Position numbers and translations under genes: made by a program. A stretch of 64,000 nt of DNA from Thermomonospora echinospora (GTDB taxonomy: Bacteria; Actinomycetota; Actinomycetes; Streptosporangiales; Streptosporangiaceae). The number at the start of each line of letters is the position of its first letter. Within the stretch, counting starts at the first letter, position 1. Below are positions 6,998-16,042 of this stretch, piece after piece. The DNA is taken from positions 98,486 through 162,485 of the forward strand of contig NZ_FNVO01000016.1 in the NCBI RefSeq assembly GCF_900108175.1, given 5' to 3'. The notes beneath the pieces were generated by a model. The model ran no database searches and had not been told where the DNA came from. It saw nothing but the letters and a program-made list of their open reading frames with translations.

Positions 6998-8212
6998 CTA
7001 CAAGCGCGCACCGGCGGTGAACGTGATCGGCACGGAGAGCGGAGCTCGGTTGAAGGTGGAGTGGAAGTCGATGTCGGCACCCGGCCGGAGCCGGATGTCA
7101 TCGAGCCGGTGCACGATCTCGTCGAGGGCGATGCGCAGGTTCATCCGGGCGAGGTTGGAGCCGACGCAACGGTGGGGCCCCGCGCCGAAGGCGACATGGC
7201 GGTTCGTGGGACGGTCGAGGTCGAAGGTGTCGGGATCGGGGAACTCGGCTCCGTCGCGGTTGGCCGACGCCCAGTAGATGATGACCTGCTCGCCCTTCTT
7301 GATCCGGTGGCCGCCGAGCTCGGTGTCGTGCCGGGCGGTCCGGCCGATGCAGACGAACGAGCCGTCGAGCCGCAGCAGTTCCTCGACGGCGTCCGGGATC
7401 AGCTCCGGCCGGGCCCTGAGCAGTGCGGGGATCTCCGGGTTCGCGCAGAAGCGCAGCATCGCCGCGCCCAGCACGCCGGCAGTGGTCTCCAGGCCGCCGA
7501 GCACCAGCAGTTGGACGGTCCCGATGACCTCCTCGCGGGTAATGGGCCGCCCCTCGATCTCGGCGTCGAGGACCGCGTCCACCACGTCGCCGCGCGGCCC
7601 CTCCGCCCGCCGTCGCTCGACGAACCCGCCGATCCACGCGGCGAGCTTCATCAGGCAGTCCCGCGACTCCGCCACCTGCGGCAGCGAGGCCATTGTGGCG
7701 TAGTGGTTGACCTCTTCCAGGTCGTCGGCGGGCGCGTGCAGGGCCAGGTCGAAGAACGCCAGGCCCGGGAACGGCCGGGCGAAGTCCCGCATGAAGTCGC
7801 ACTCGCCCCGTTCGACGAAGCCGTCGATGAGGCGGTTCACCAGCGCGCGGGTGGGCTCCTCCCACGGGCCGATCCTCGCCGGGGTGAAGTGGGCGTTGAT
7901 CAGCCGCTTGTAGATCCGTTGCAGCGGCGGGTCGACGGTGACCGGGATGATCTTCATCGTCGGTCCGCCCGCCGGCACCGTGATGCCCAGCTCGGAGCTG
8001 AACGTCCTCCAGTCCTGCGCGACGCGCAGCACGTCCTCGTACCTGGTGGCGACCCAGAACCCGCCGTACCGGTCACTGTGGGCGACGGGGCAGCGCGAAC
8101 GGGCACGGGCCAGCGTCGGGTGGAACTCACGGGCCAGCTCCGGCGAGAGATGGTCGAAATGCCGCTCGATCCATTCGTCGGTGATCGGAACTGCCGGCTC
8201 TACTGCGTCCAT
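6998..8212 (-). CDS. Cytochrome P450 (module 1)
   Basis: A 404-residue bacterial class I P450. It has an I-helix GGLETTAG motif, ExxR in the K-helix (ELLR), and heme-binding FGAGPHRCVG with the Cys ligand at about residue 349. It would hydroxylate a hydrophobic substrate using electrons from ferredoxin; no ferredoxin gene is adjacent. The ATG at 8212 was chosen because AGAGGGAAA lies just upstream; a longer frame opens at 8260 without a ribosome-binding site. It lies 117 nt downstream of the amidohydrolase (8330-9970) on the same strand. It is clearly paralogous to the P450 at 17285 (both start with a DEWxxRHFDHL block), indicating a duplicated module. Confidence 0.93.
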   Translation of the reverse strand: MDAVEPAVPITDEWIERHFDHLSPELAREFHPTLARARSRCPVAHSDRYGGFWVATRYEDVLRVAQDWRTFSSELGITVPAGGPTMKIIPVTVDPPLQRIYKRLINAHFTPARIGPWEEPTRALVNRLIDGFVERGECDFMRDFARPFPGLAFFDLALHAPADDLEEVNHYATMASLPQVAESRDCLMKLAAWIGGFVERRRAEGPRGDVVDAVLDAEIEGRPITREEVIGTVQLLVLGGLETTAGVLGAAMLRFCANPEIPALLRARPELIPDAVEELLRLDGSFVCIGRTARHDTELGGHRIKKGEQVIIYWASANRDGAEFPDPDTFDLDRPTNRHVAFGAGPHRCVGSNLARMNLRIALDEIVHRLDDIRLRPGADIDFHSTFNRAPLSVPITFTAGARL

Positions 8213-8329
8213 CACTTTCCCTCTTGAGCAGGGGGCCCGGTCCTGGTGCAACGACCTCATGGCGTGTGGACCGGATGGAGACTCCCGGCCGCAGGGCCGG
8301 GGCCGGGGTGGTGCCGGGAGCGGACCGGC

Positions 8330-9970
8330 TCAACCGCGCAGGAGCCGTCCGGGGGCGGCGCCGGGGACCTCCGCGCCGTCGACGCGGGTGGCCACGCCGT
8401 TGACCCACATGTGGGCGATGCCGGTGCTGCGCACGACGAGACGGTCGGCGCCGCCGGGCTGGTCGTGGACCCGTTCGACGGGGGTGGTGCCGACGGTCGC
8501 GGGGTCGAAGGCGACGAGGTCGGCGTAAAAGCCCTCCTTGACCAGGCCGCGGTCCCTGATGCGGAACGCCTGGTGAGGATGGCCGGTCAGCCGCCAAACG
8601 GCGTCCTCCAGCGTGATCGCATGCCGCTCGCGCACCCAGTGCCCGAGCAGGTGGGTCGAGTAGCAGGCGTCGCACAGCTGGGTGGCGTGCGCCCCGGCGT
8701 CGGACAGGCCGAGCAGGGTGCGCTTGTCGGCCAGTAGCCGGCCGACCTCCTCGTCGCCGTCGTTGTCCAGGACGATCCGGAAGCGGGTGGCCATGTCGTC
8801 GCGCAACGCCAGGTCGAGCATCAGGTCGAAGGGCGTCGTGCCGCGCTCGGCGGCCAGCCGGTCCAAGGGGATCCCGACCGCATCGTGGTGGACGCCGGTC
8901 TCCTCGACGCTGGTCTTCGGCCAGCGGTGGCTCCAGGCCTTGAGCGTCGTCGCACGCGCCCGTTCCCGCCACGTCTCGTCCCGGTAGAGGCCGGCCCGGT
9001 CGGCGCGCGGCAGGGCCAGCGCCTCCTTCCACTCGTCGATCTCGGCGAGCGGGACGGGGTCGGCCAGGCCGATCTGCATGACGATCGGCCGGCAGGCGAT
9101 CTGCGGGTAGACCTCGCCGGGGAGTGCCGCGCCGCGCTCGACCGTGCGCTGCGCGGCGCCGGGCCGGTCCGCGCGCGCCATCAACGCGGTCCAGGTGACG
9201 GGAACGCCGTAGCGGACGGCGAGGTCGGAGAACTGGTCCACGAACAGCCCCGGGCCGATCGACACCTGCATGACGCCCCGGCCGAGCCCGCCGAGCACCT
9301 CGGCGATCGCGTACACCTCTTCGACCTCGGCGAACCGGCTCGGCACCGGGCGCCCGAACGCCCCCTGGTGGGCGGGCTGCCGCGAGGTGGAGAACCCAAT
9401 GGCGCCGGCCTCCACGGCCTCGCGCACGACGCCCCGCATGGCCTCGATCTCATCCGCGGTGGCCGGGCGTTCCTCGCCTCCGGTCACGAACAGCCGCAGC
9501 GGGGTGTGTCCGAGGAAGGCGCCGACGTTGAGGCGCTTGGGTCTGCGGTCGAGGGCGGCCAGGTACTCGGGAAAGGTCTCAAAGCACCAGTCGATGCCGG
9601 CCTCCAGCGCCTCCATCGACATGCCCTCGACGTTCTCCAGCGTGCGGATGACGGTCTCGCGGTGCTCCGGGCGCGTGGGCGCGACGCCGAACCCGCAGTT
9701 GCCCATCACGACGCTGGTCACGCCGTGCCAGCTCGACGGGGTGAGGTCGGAGTCCCACAGGATCTGCGCGTCGTAGTGGGTGTGGACGTCGATGAAGCCG
9801 GGGGCCAGCGTCAGGCCGTCCAGGTCGGCGACCTCGGCGCCCGGCCGGGGCGCGAGGTCGCCGGGGGCGCGCACCGCGGTGATGCGGTCGCCCGTGACGG
9901 CGACGTCGGCCGGGCGGGCTGGGCCGCCCGTGCCGTCGATCAGCGAAGCCCCGCGCAGCAGCAGGTCCAT
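8330..9970 (-). CDS. D-aminoacylase-type metal-dependent amidohydrolase (module 1)
   Basis: A 546-residue amidohydrolase-superfamily protein of the N-acyl-D-amino-acid deacylase/D-aminoacylase type. It has an N-terminal beta-sandwich strand set (LLLRGASLIDGTG), metal motif FIDVHTHYDAQ, MGNCGFG (the family's Cys ligand region), SDAGAHA late in the protein, and a C-terminal beta segment HMWVNG. It would hydrolyse an amide or cyclic bond with one or two Zn ions. The ATG at 9970 has GGAGAG upstream. The gene is divergent from the aldehyde dehydrogenase at 10071 and is followed by P450 module 1. In catabolic clusters this family often acts on substrates other than D-amino acids, so substrate is open. 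Confidence 0.87.
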   Translation of the reverse strand: MDLLLRGASLIDGTGGPARPADVAVTGDRITAVRAPGDLAPRPGAEVADLDGLTLAPGFIDVHTHYDAQILWDSDLTPSSWHGVTSVVMGNCGFGVAPTRPEHRETVIRTLENVEGMSMEALEAGIDWCFETFPEYLAALDRRPKRLNVGAFLGHTPLRLFVTGGEERPATADEIEAMRGVVREAVEAGAIGFSTSRQPAHQGAFGRPVPSRFAEVEEVYAIAEVLGGLGRGVMQVSIGPGLFVDQFSDLAVRYGVPVTWTALMARADRPGAAQRTVERGAALPGEVYPQIACRPIVMQIGLADPVPLAEIDEWKEALALPRADRAGLYRDETWRERARATTLKAWSHRWPKTSVEETGVHHDAVGIPLDRLAAERGTTPFDLMLDLALRDDMATRFRIVLDNDGDEEVGRLLADKRTLLGLSDAGAHATQLCDACYSTHLLGHWVRERHAITLEDAVWRLTGHPHQAFRIRDRGLVKEGFYADLVAFDPATVGTTPVERVHDQPGGADRLVVRSTGIAHMWVNGVATRVDGAEVPGAAPGRLLRG

Positions 9971-9986
9971 GGACTCTCCGATAACA

Positions 9987-10000
9987 AGTGAGCACTCACC
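9987..10000. promoter_or_regulatory. Regulon operator copy 3 (AGTGAGCACTCACC)
   Basis: 12 of 14 match to AGTGAGCGCTCACT, containing GTGAG-CA-CTCAC. It lies 17 nt upstream of the amidohydrolase start at 9970, on its promoter side of the divergent gap. Confidence 0.62.
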
Positions 10001-10017
10001 TACTTTTGGCTTAGGAT

Positions 10018-10031
10018 AGCGGGTGTTCACT
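10018..10031. promoter_or_regulatory. Regulon operator copy 4 (AGCGGGTGTTCACT)
   Basis: A weaker copy (10 of 14), 40 nt before the aldehyde dehydrogenase start at 10071. A TAGGAT -10-like element at 10012-10017 directly precedes it, so it covers the start region of the rightward transcript. It pairs with copy 3 in the same divergent promoter. Confidence 0.45.
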
Positions 10032-10070
10032 CACACTGCCAGGTTCCGATCTCCGAGCGCGGGAGGCGAC

Positions 10071-11528
10071 GTGGACGACCGGCTGATGCACCGGCGGGAG
10101 TTCTTCATCGGGGGCGCCTGGACGGCACCGGCGGGCGGCGACCTGCTCGATGTCGTCTCGCCCTCCACCGAGGAGGTCGTCGGCGAGGTGCCGGTCGCCA
10201 CCGCGGCCGACGTCGACCGTGCGGTCACCGCGGCGCGCACGGCGTTCGACGAGGGACCCTGGCCGCGCATGACGCCGGCCGAGCGCGCCGACGTCCTCGC
10301 CCGGGCCGCCACCGTGCTGCGCGGGCGCGAGGCCGAGATCGCGGCGGTCACCGTCGACGAGATGGGCTGCGCGATCAGCCAGGCGCCCCGGTCCCAAACC
10401 GGGATGGTCGCCCCGCTGTTCGACTACTACGCCGGGCTCGCCCGCGGGTACGCGTTCGAGCGCGAGGTGGCCGCCGGTGACCGCGCGGGCCTGGTGACCG
10501 AGGAGCCGGTCGGGGTGGCGGCGGTGATCGTCCCGTGGAACGCCCCGGTCACGCTGGCCGCCTGGAAGACCGCCCCGGCGCTGGCCGCCGGCTGCAGCGT
10601 GGTGGTCAAGCCGCCGCCGGAGGCTCCGCTCAGCGGATACGTCCTCGCCGAGGCCCTGGCCGAGGCGGGCGTCCCGCACGGCGTGGTCAACCTGGTCCCG
10701 GGCGGCCGCCAGGTCGGCGAGCACCTGGTGAGGCACCCCGGCACCGACAAGGTCGCGTTCACCGGGTCCACGGCGGCCGGCAAGCGGATCATGAGCCTGT
10801 GCGGCGAGCGGATCACGCGGGTGTCCCTGGAGCTCGGCGGCAAGTCGGCGGCCGTCGTCCTCGACGACGCCGACGTGGCCGCGGTCGTCCCGGCGATCGT
10901 CGGCGGGGCCATGCACCTGTCGGGGCAGGTGTGCGGCGCCCACACCAGGGTCCTGCTGCCCCGCTTTCGGTACGCCGAGGCGGTGGAGGCCGCCGCCGCG
11001 GCGGCGGCCGCCGTGCCGGTGGGCGACCCCCACGACCCGGCGACCGTGGTGGGGCCGCTCGTCGCCGAGCGCCAGCGCGAGCGGGTCGAGGGCTACATCG
11101 CCCTGGCCAGGGATGCGGGCGCCCGGGTCGCGGCCGGCGGCGGCCGTCCCGCGCACCTGCCCAGGGGCTGGTATGTCGAGCCGACGATCCTCGCCGATGT
11201 GGACAACTCCATGCGCGTGGCCCGGGAGGAGATCTTCGGGCCGGTGCTGTGCCTCATCCCCTACGACGGCGAGGACGACGCCGTCCGCATCGCCAACGAC
11301 TCGCCGTACGGCCTGGCCGGCGGAGTGTGGGCGGGCGACCCGGCGCGGGGGCTGCGGGTCGCCCGGCGGCTGCGCACCGGGAGCGTCGCGATCAACGGCG
11401 TCCACCCGCCGTTCCCGCACGTCCCGTTCGGCGGGTTCAAGGAGTCCGGCCTGGGCCGCGAGCTCGGGCCCGAGGGGCTGCGCAGCTTCCTGGAGCCCCG
11501 GAGCATCGGGCTGCCTCCGGGGCTGTGA
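10071..11528 (+). CDS. Aldehyde dehydrogenase family protein (module 1)
   Basis: A 485-residue NAD(P)-dependent aldehyde dehydrogenase. Visible are the PWNAPV cofactor-domain motif, FTGST, the general base in ELGGKS, and the catalytic Cys in SGQVCGAHTR. It would oxidise an aldehyde made by the P450/hydrolase module to the acid. The GTG at 10071 is preceded by GGGAGG (10061-10066); an in-frame ATG at 10086 and a longer frame from 10023 lack ribosome-binding sites. It is divergent from the amidohydrolase across the operator pair at 9987 and 10018. It is paralogous to the dehydrogenase at 18684. Confidence 0.92.
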   Translation: MDDRLMHRREFFIGGAWTAPAGGDLLDVVSPSTEEVVGEVPVATAADVDRAVTAARTAFDEGPWPRMTPAERADVLARAATVLRGREAEIAAVTVDEMGCAISQAPRSQTGMVAPLFDYYAGLARGYAFEREVAAGDRAGLVTEEPVGVAAVIVPWNAPVTLAAWKTAPALAAGCSVVVKPPPEAPLSGYVLAEALAEAGVPHGVVNLVPGGRQVGEHLVRHPGTDKVAFTGSTAAGKRIMSLCGERITRVSLELGGKSAAVVLDDADVAAVVPAIVGGAMHLSGQVCGAHTRVLLPRFRYAEAVEAAAAAAAAVPVGDPHDPATVVGPLVAERQRERVEGYIALARDAGARVAAGGGRPAHLPRGWYVEPTILADVDNSMRVAREEIFGPVLCLIPYDGEDDAVRIANDSPYGLAGGVWAGDPARGLRVARRLRTGSVAINGVHPPFPHVPFGGFKESGLGRELGPEGLRSFLEPRSIGLPPGL

Positions 11529-11538
11529 GCCTGACGGG

Positions 11539-11859
11539 CTACTCGAGGAGCTCGTAGATCGCGATCGACGGCGGCGGGTCGAGCCGCAGGGTGTCACTCA
11601 GCCCGATCTGGCCGGAGGCGGTGCGGGCGCGCAGTTCCTTGAGGGTGGCGGTGAGGTCGTCGGCTTCGAGTTCGTAGATCGCCAGGTAGGAGTGCCGTGC
11701 CGGGTCGGTGTCGTCGAGGACCCGGTAACGGCGCGCTGCGACGATGCCCGGCACCTCGCAGACCTCGGGCAGGTGGGTGTTGCTGTACCACTCGTTGAAC
11801 TCGTCCTCCCGCGACGGGTCGGACGGGCTGGTCTGGATGACCATGACGCCCTTCGGCAT
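11539..11859 (-). CDS. Small dimeric alpha/beta-barrel-like protein
   Basis: A 106-residue protein with the pattern of a ferredoxin-like dimeric alpha+beta barrel (EFNEWYSNTHLPEVCEVPGI, then a strand with YLAIYELE and a closing IAIYELLE). The conserved NxxHLPE stretch is typical of DUF4286/NIPSNAP/EthD-like barrels that bind or degrade small hydrophobic molecules. The ATG at 11859 has AGGAGG 6 nt upstream. It is the last gene of the leftward operon that starts with P450 module 2 and follows the EthD gene by 20 nt. Enzymatic role unproven. Confidence 0.75.
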   Translation of the reverse strand: MPKGVMVIQTSPSDPSREDEFNEWYSNTHLPEVCEVPGIVAARRYRVLDDTDPARHSYLAIYELEADDLTATLKELRARTASGQIGLSDTLRLDPPPSIAIYELLE

Positions 11860-11879
11860 CGACCACCTCCTGGTTGTGG

Positions 11880-12602
11880 TTACGGGACCGGGACGACCTG
11901 TTCGCGGGCGGCGAGGAACCACGACCGGCCGAAGAGGTCTCCATCGGCCCCATCCCGGACATTCTCACGGAACCACTCGACGCGCGTCCGCAGGCCCCCC
12001 GGATCTTCGAAGTAGACCTCGTTCAGCGCGTCGTAGGCCCACTCTCCGGCCGTCCGGGGACACGGGTGGCTCTGCACGTAGGCCAGACCGCGGGCCTCGG
12101 CAGGGATCGGGACCGCCTCCCCGCCCCCCGAACGACGGACCCGGCCCGCGTGGCCGCGCCACCGTTCGGAGAACTCGGCCGGGGTCAGGCCCGCAGCCCG
12201 CACCGCGATGGCCATGTGCTTGAGCTTCACTCCCCCGTCCCGCCACCGCGCGTCGAGCCACTCGGCACCGCGCAGCACCGCCTCCGTCCCGACGACCACC
12301 GGGCTCGTGCCCGGCGCGGCGACCCGGCCGAAGGAGTCCGGCACCGCCCGGCCCTCGGAGGTGCCGAGCCAGGTCAGGAACCGCCGCAGATGCCCCGCGC
12401 TGGTGAACCACTCGATGCCGATCCCGTCGTGCCTCGGTTCGGGGCTGGTGAACTCGGGCAGGGTCGTGCACGCCGCCAGCCGGACCGGCCGGACACCGGG
12501 GGGCGCCTGGGCGGCGGCGGCGACCGCGCCCGGCCAGGCGTCCGCGAAGGCTCCGGGTGGGACGTCGTCCCGCCGGGTGGCGAAGCGGATCCGCCGGATC
12601 AC
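11880..12602 (-). CDS. EthD-domain protein (two barrel halves)
   Basis: A 240-residue protein with two ferredoxin-like halves. The second carries an EthD-type signature (HMAIAVRAAGLTPAEFSERW, then GHAG and SHPCP). EthD proteins accompany P450 or other catabolic enzymes in actinobacteria, with a structural or detoxifying role. It begins at GTG 12602, overlapping the stop of the large oxidoreductase by 4 nt (GTGA), so it is translationally coupled. The following small barrel gene (11539) is probably functionally linked. The exact reaction is unknown. Confidence 0.8.
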   Translation of the reverse strand: MIRRIRFATRRDDVPPGAFADAWPGAVAAAAQAPPGVRPVRLAACTTLPEFTSPEPRHDGIGIEWFTSAGHLRRFLTWLGTSEGRAVPDSFGRVAAPGTSPVVVGTEAVLRGAEWLDARWRDGGVKLKHMAIAVRAAGLTPAEFSERWRGHAGRVRRSGGGEAVPIPAEARGLAYVQSHPCPRTAGEWAYDALNEVYFEDPGGLRTRVEWFRENVRDGADGDLFGRSWFLAAREQVVPVP

Positions 12603-15600
12603 GCGCGCGGTCCCATAAGCTCGGCGACCCGCTCCCGCCAGGCCGACACGGCCGCCTCCTTGACCGGGCCGTAGCCCTTGATCGACATCGGGGAGGAGGC
12701 CACGCGCACGAGGTCGTCGTACGGCAGGTCGCGGGTGAGGACGTCGCGGACCAGCCGCTCGTACTCTGCGATGAGGGCCCGTTCGGTGCGGCGGTCGCGG
12801 TCCCAGCCGAACGGGTCCAGGGGCGTGCCCCGCAGGCGTCTCATGCGGCGGAGCACGTGGAACGCCAGCTCGTACGGCCGGGCCAGCGGCAGCTTCCGCC
12901 TCAGCCCGAGCCGGCGCAGGGTGGGCGGGTGAAGATGGAACGTCACCTTGTACGGCCCGTCGATCCCGAGGTCGCGCGCCACCCGGTCGTAGTCGACCCT
13001 GAGGTGCAGGCGAGCCACCTCGTACTCGTCCTTGTAGGTCAGGAGCTTGAACCAGGCCTCGGCCACCGCCCGGGTGAGCTCCCATCCGCGGTCGGCGCCG
13101 TCGCGGGCCGCCGCGTGTTCCACGAGGTCGAGGAACCGGCGGGCGCGTGCCGTGTCCTGGTAGTCGACGGCCTGCGCGGCCCGCCGCCCGACGAGCTCAC
13201 GCAGTTCGGCGGGCAGTCCACGGTCGCCGACCAGCGCGGCGGCCGTGGCCAGCGCTTCAGAGGACGGGTCGAAGCCGGTCGCAGACCCGCCGGCGTCAGC
13301 CGCGTCGAGGGCCGCCTCGACGGCCGCCGGATCGTGCGCCGCCCAGCGGCCCCAGGCGAACGCCTCGACGCCCGCCTCGGCTGCCCTCCCGTCCCGCATC
13401 GCCTGGTCGATCGCGGCGAGCGGAACGGGCAGTCCGCCGAGCTGGAACGCCGCGCCGAGCAGCACCACGTTCGCCAGCAGGTGGTCGGCGAAGACGGCCT
13501 CGGCGATGCGCCGGGAGTCGATGAAGACGACGCGCTCTCGGCCCACGCGCTCGGTGATCTCCTTGCGGAGGCTCGCAACGTCGGGGGGCGGGAGGTCGCT
13601 CTGCAGCATGGCCGCGGTGGGCGTAAGGCGGTCGTCGACGACGGCGATCGTGCGGCCGGGCCGGACCTTCGCCAGATGATCCGCAGCGGCGGCCTGCAGG
13701 ATGTCGCCGGACAGGTACAGGTCGGCTCCGCCGGTGCCGACGGTCGCCGCGCCCAGCGCGCCGCGGTCGGCGGCCAGGCGCAGATGCGACACGACCGCCC
13801 CGGCCTTCTGCGACAGCCCCGTCTGGTCCACGCCGCCGACCACGAGACCCGCGGCCTCGGCGGCCGCGGCGATGATCCGGTTGGCGGTGACGACACCGGT
13901 GCCGCCGATGCCCGTGAAGTAGACGCCGTATCGGCCGTCGAGCCGGGACGGCACCGGATCCGGCGGCGAGCCCGCCGGCGGCACCGGCCGCGTCTGGGCC
14001 CGGGCCCGTGCCCTGCGCCGGCCGCGACGCTTCGGCGTCACGGTCACGAACGATGGGCAGTCGCCCTCCAGGCAGGTGTAGTCGCGGTTGCACGACGGGT
14101 CGTGGATCTGCCGCTTGCCGCCGAACTCCGTCTCGACCGGCAGCACCGACAGGCAGTTGCTCTTGACGCCGCAGTCCCCGCATCCCTCGCACACGGCCTC
14201 GTTGATGACGACCCGCCGCGGCGGCTCGGGCAGCAGGCCGCGCCTGCGCAGCCGGCGAGCCTCGGCCGCGCACCGCTGGTCGTAGATGACGACCGTGACG
14301 CCGGGCACGCCGCGGAGCCGCTGCTGCACCTCCGCCAGGCGGTCGCGGCCCAGCACCTCCACTCCCCCGGCCCACCGCGCGCGGCGGCCGTAGCGCCGGG
14401 GGTCCTCGGCGCACACGACGATCTTCTTAACGCCCTCGGCCTCCAGCGCCCGTGTCATTGCCGGGACGTCCAGCAGCCCGGTGACGTCCTGGCCGCCCGT
14501 CATGGCCACGGCCGCGTTGTAGAGGATCTTGAAGGTGATATCGGCGCCCGCCGCGACGCTCGCCCGGATCGCCAGCGTTCCGGAGTGGCTGAGCGTGCCG
14601 TCGCCGAGGTTCTGGATGACGTGCGGCTCGGCGACGAACGGCGCCAGGCCGAGCCAGGGGACGCCTTCGGCGCCCATCGGCGTCGGCGGCAGGCTCCGCA
14701 CGCCCTGGTGCCGCGCCTCGAAGTACATGATCCCGTGGCAGCCGACGCCCCCGCCGACCAGTGCGCCGTCGGGGACGACGGTGGAGCGGTTGTGCGGGCA
14801 GCCGCTGCAGTAGCCCGGGGCCCGCGACGCCACGGGAAGCAGCGGCAGCCGGGACCGCCGCGAGGTCCGGGCGGGGCGGGCCGGCTCGGGCAGCAGACGG
14901 GTGAGCACCGCGGCCACCGCGGACGAGTCCAGCTCGCCCACCGAGGACACCAGGGCCCGGCCGGACCGGTCGCGCTTGCCGCGCACCGGGACCGGGCTCG
15001 CGGCCTCGTGCAGGAGGCTCCGCAGCTGCGTCTCGACGAACGGGCGCTTCTCCTCGATGACGACGAGCTCGGCGACGGACGCGGCGAACTCCAGGACCGT
15101 CTCCTCGACCAGCGGATAGGTCATGCCGAGCCGGAGGATCCGCACACCGGCCCGCTCCGGGGACGTCCCGAGGTCGGTGAACGCCTGGAGCAGGTCGAAG
15201 TAGGTCTTGCCCGCGCAGACCACGCCGAGCCGTGCCCCGGGCGCGGCGCCCGCCACGCGGTCGAGCCCGTTGTGCCGCGCGTAGGCGCGGGCGGCGCGCA
15301 GCCGGTGCTCGGTCACCAGCGCCTCCTGGCCGGGCACGGCGTGCGGGCCGATCGCCGCCAGCGGCCGGTGGCGCCACGGCCTGCCGTCGATGACGACGTC
15401 CTCGGGGTCGGCCGGAGCGTGCCTGCCGGGATCGAGGTCGACGGTGCCGATGCCGTCGGCGACCGCCGTGACGACCTTCATCCCGACCCAGGTCCCCGCG
15501 TACCGCGACATCCGGAACGCGTGCACACCGAGATCGAGCACGTCCTGCTGGTCGCCGGGGACCAGCACGGGCACGCACGCGTCCTCGAAGGTGTACTGGC

Positions 15601-16042
15601 TGTCGCAGGCCAGCGTGGACGACTTGGCCGCCGGGTCGTCGCCGCAGAACATGACGGCCCCGCCGTTCGGGCCCGCGCCCATCGCGTTCGCGTGCTTGAG
15701 CGCGTCTCCGCAGCGGTCCAGGCCCGGGCCCTTGCCGTACCACGCGCCCGCGACACCGTCGATCCCGTCGTAACCGACGACCGCGCCCATCTGGCTGCCC
15801 CAGACGATCGCCGCGGCGAGCTCCTCGTTGAGCCCTGGGCGGTGCACGATCCGGTGCTCGGCGAGGGCGTCGCCGAGCCGTTCCAGGGCGAGGTCGAAGC
15901 CGCCCAGCGGCGACCCCGGGTATCCGGAGACCATGGTGGCCGTCTCCAGGCCGTCCCGCTCGTCGAGCCGCCGCCGCAGGACCAGCAGATTTACCAGCGC
16001 GTCGACACCGGACAGGACCGTGACGGTTTCCGCGGGCGTCAC
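12599..16042 (-). CDS. Indolepyruvate ferredoxin oxidoreductase family protein (fused, 1147 aa)
   Basis: A large fused 2-oxoacid:acceptor oxidoreductase. The N-terminal pyrimidine and TPP-binding parts run to about residue 590 (SGYPGSPLGG near residue 45, GYCSGCPHNRS near 410). An Fe-S region with CEGCGDCGVKSNC at about 617-630 and CNRDYTCLEGDC at about 650-660 follows. The gamma domain has GIGGTGVVTANR at about 709, and there is a C-terminal DUF6537-like domain. It would decarboxylate an aryl- or branched 2-oxoacid to the acyl-CoA while reducing ferredoxin, or run the reverse. GTG 16042 overlaps the amidohydrolase stop by 4 nt, which fixes the start. It could also supply reduced ferredoxin for the neighbouring P450; that is inference. 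Confidence 0.9.
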   Translation of the reverse strand: MTPAETVTVLSGVDALVNLLVLRRRLDERDGLETATMVSGYPGSPLGGFDLALERLGDALAEHRIVHRPGLNEELAAAIVWGSQMGAVVGYDGIDGVAGAWYGKGPGLDRCGDALKHANAMGAGPNGGAVMFCGDDPAAKSSTLACDSQYTFEDACVPVLVPGDQQDVLDLGVHAFRMSRYAGTWVGMKVVTAVADGIGTVDLDPGRHAPADPEDVVIDGRPWRHRPLAAIGPHAVPGQEALVTEHRLRAARAYARHNGLDRVAGAAPGARLGVVCAGKTYFDLLQAFTDLGTSPERAGVRILRLGMTYPLVEETVLEFAASVAELVVIEEKRPFVETQLRSLLHEAASPVPVRGKRDRSGRALVSSVGELDSSAVAAVLTRLLPEPARPARTSRRSRLPLLPVASRAPGYCSGCPHNRSTVVPDGALVGGGVGCHGIMYFEARHQGVRSLPPTPMGAEGVPWLGLAPFVAEPHVIQNLGDGTLSHSGTLAIRASVAAGADITFKILYNAAVAMTGGQDVTGLLDVPAMTRALEAEGVKKIVVCAEDPRRYGRRARWAGGVEVLGRDRLAEVQQRLRGVPGVTVVIYDQRCAAEARRLRRRGLLPEPPRRVVINEAVCEGCGDCGVKSNCLSVLPVETEFGGKRQIHDPSCNRDYTCLEGDCPSFVTVTPKRRGRRRARARAQTRPVPPAGSPPDPVPSRLDGRYGVYFTGIGGTGVVTANRIIAAAAEAAGLVVGGVDQTGLSQKAGAVVSHLRLAADRGALGAATVGTGGADLYLSGDILQAAAADHLAKVRPGRTIAVVDDRLTPTAAMLQSDLPPPDVASLRKEITERVGRERVVFIDSRRIAEAVFADHLLANVVLLGAAFQLGGLPVPLAAIDQAMRDGRAAEAGVEAFAWGRWAAHDPAAVEAALDAADAGGSATGFDPSSEALATAAALVGDRGLPAELRELVGRRAAQAVDYQDTARARRFLDLVEHAAARDGADRGWELTRAVAEAWFKLLTYKDEYEVARLHLRVDYDRVARDLGIDGPYKVTFHLHPPTLRRLGLRRKLPLARPYELAFHVLRRMRRLRGTPLDPFGWDRDRRTERALIAEYERLVRDVLTRDLPYDDLVRVASSPMSIKGYGPVKEAAVSAWRERVAELMGPRA

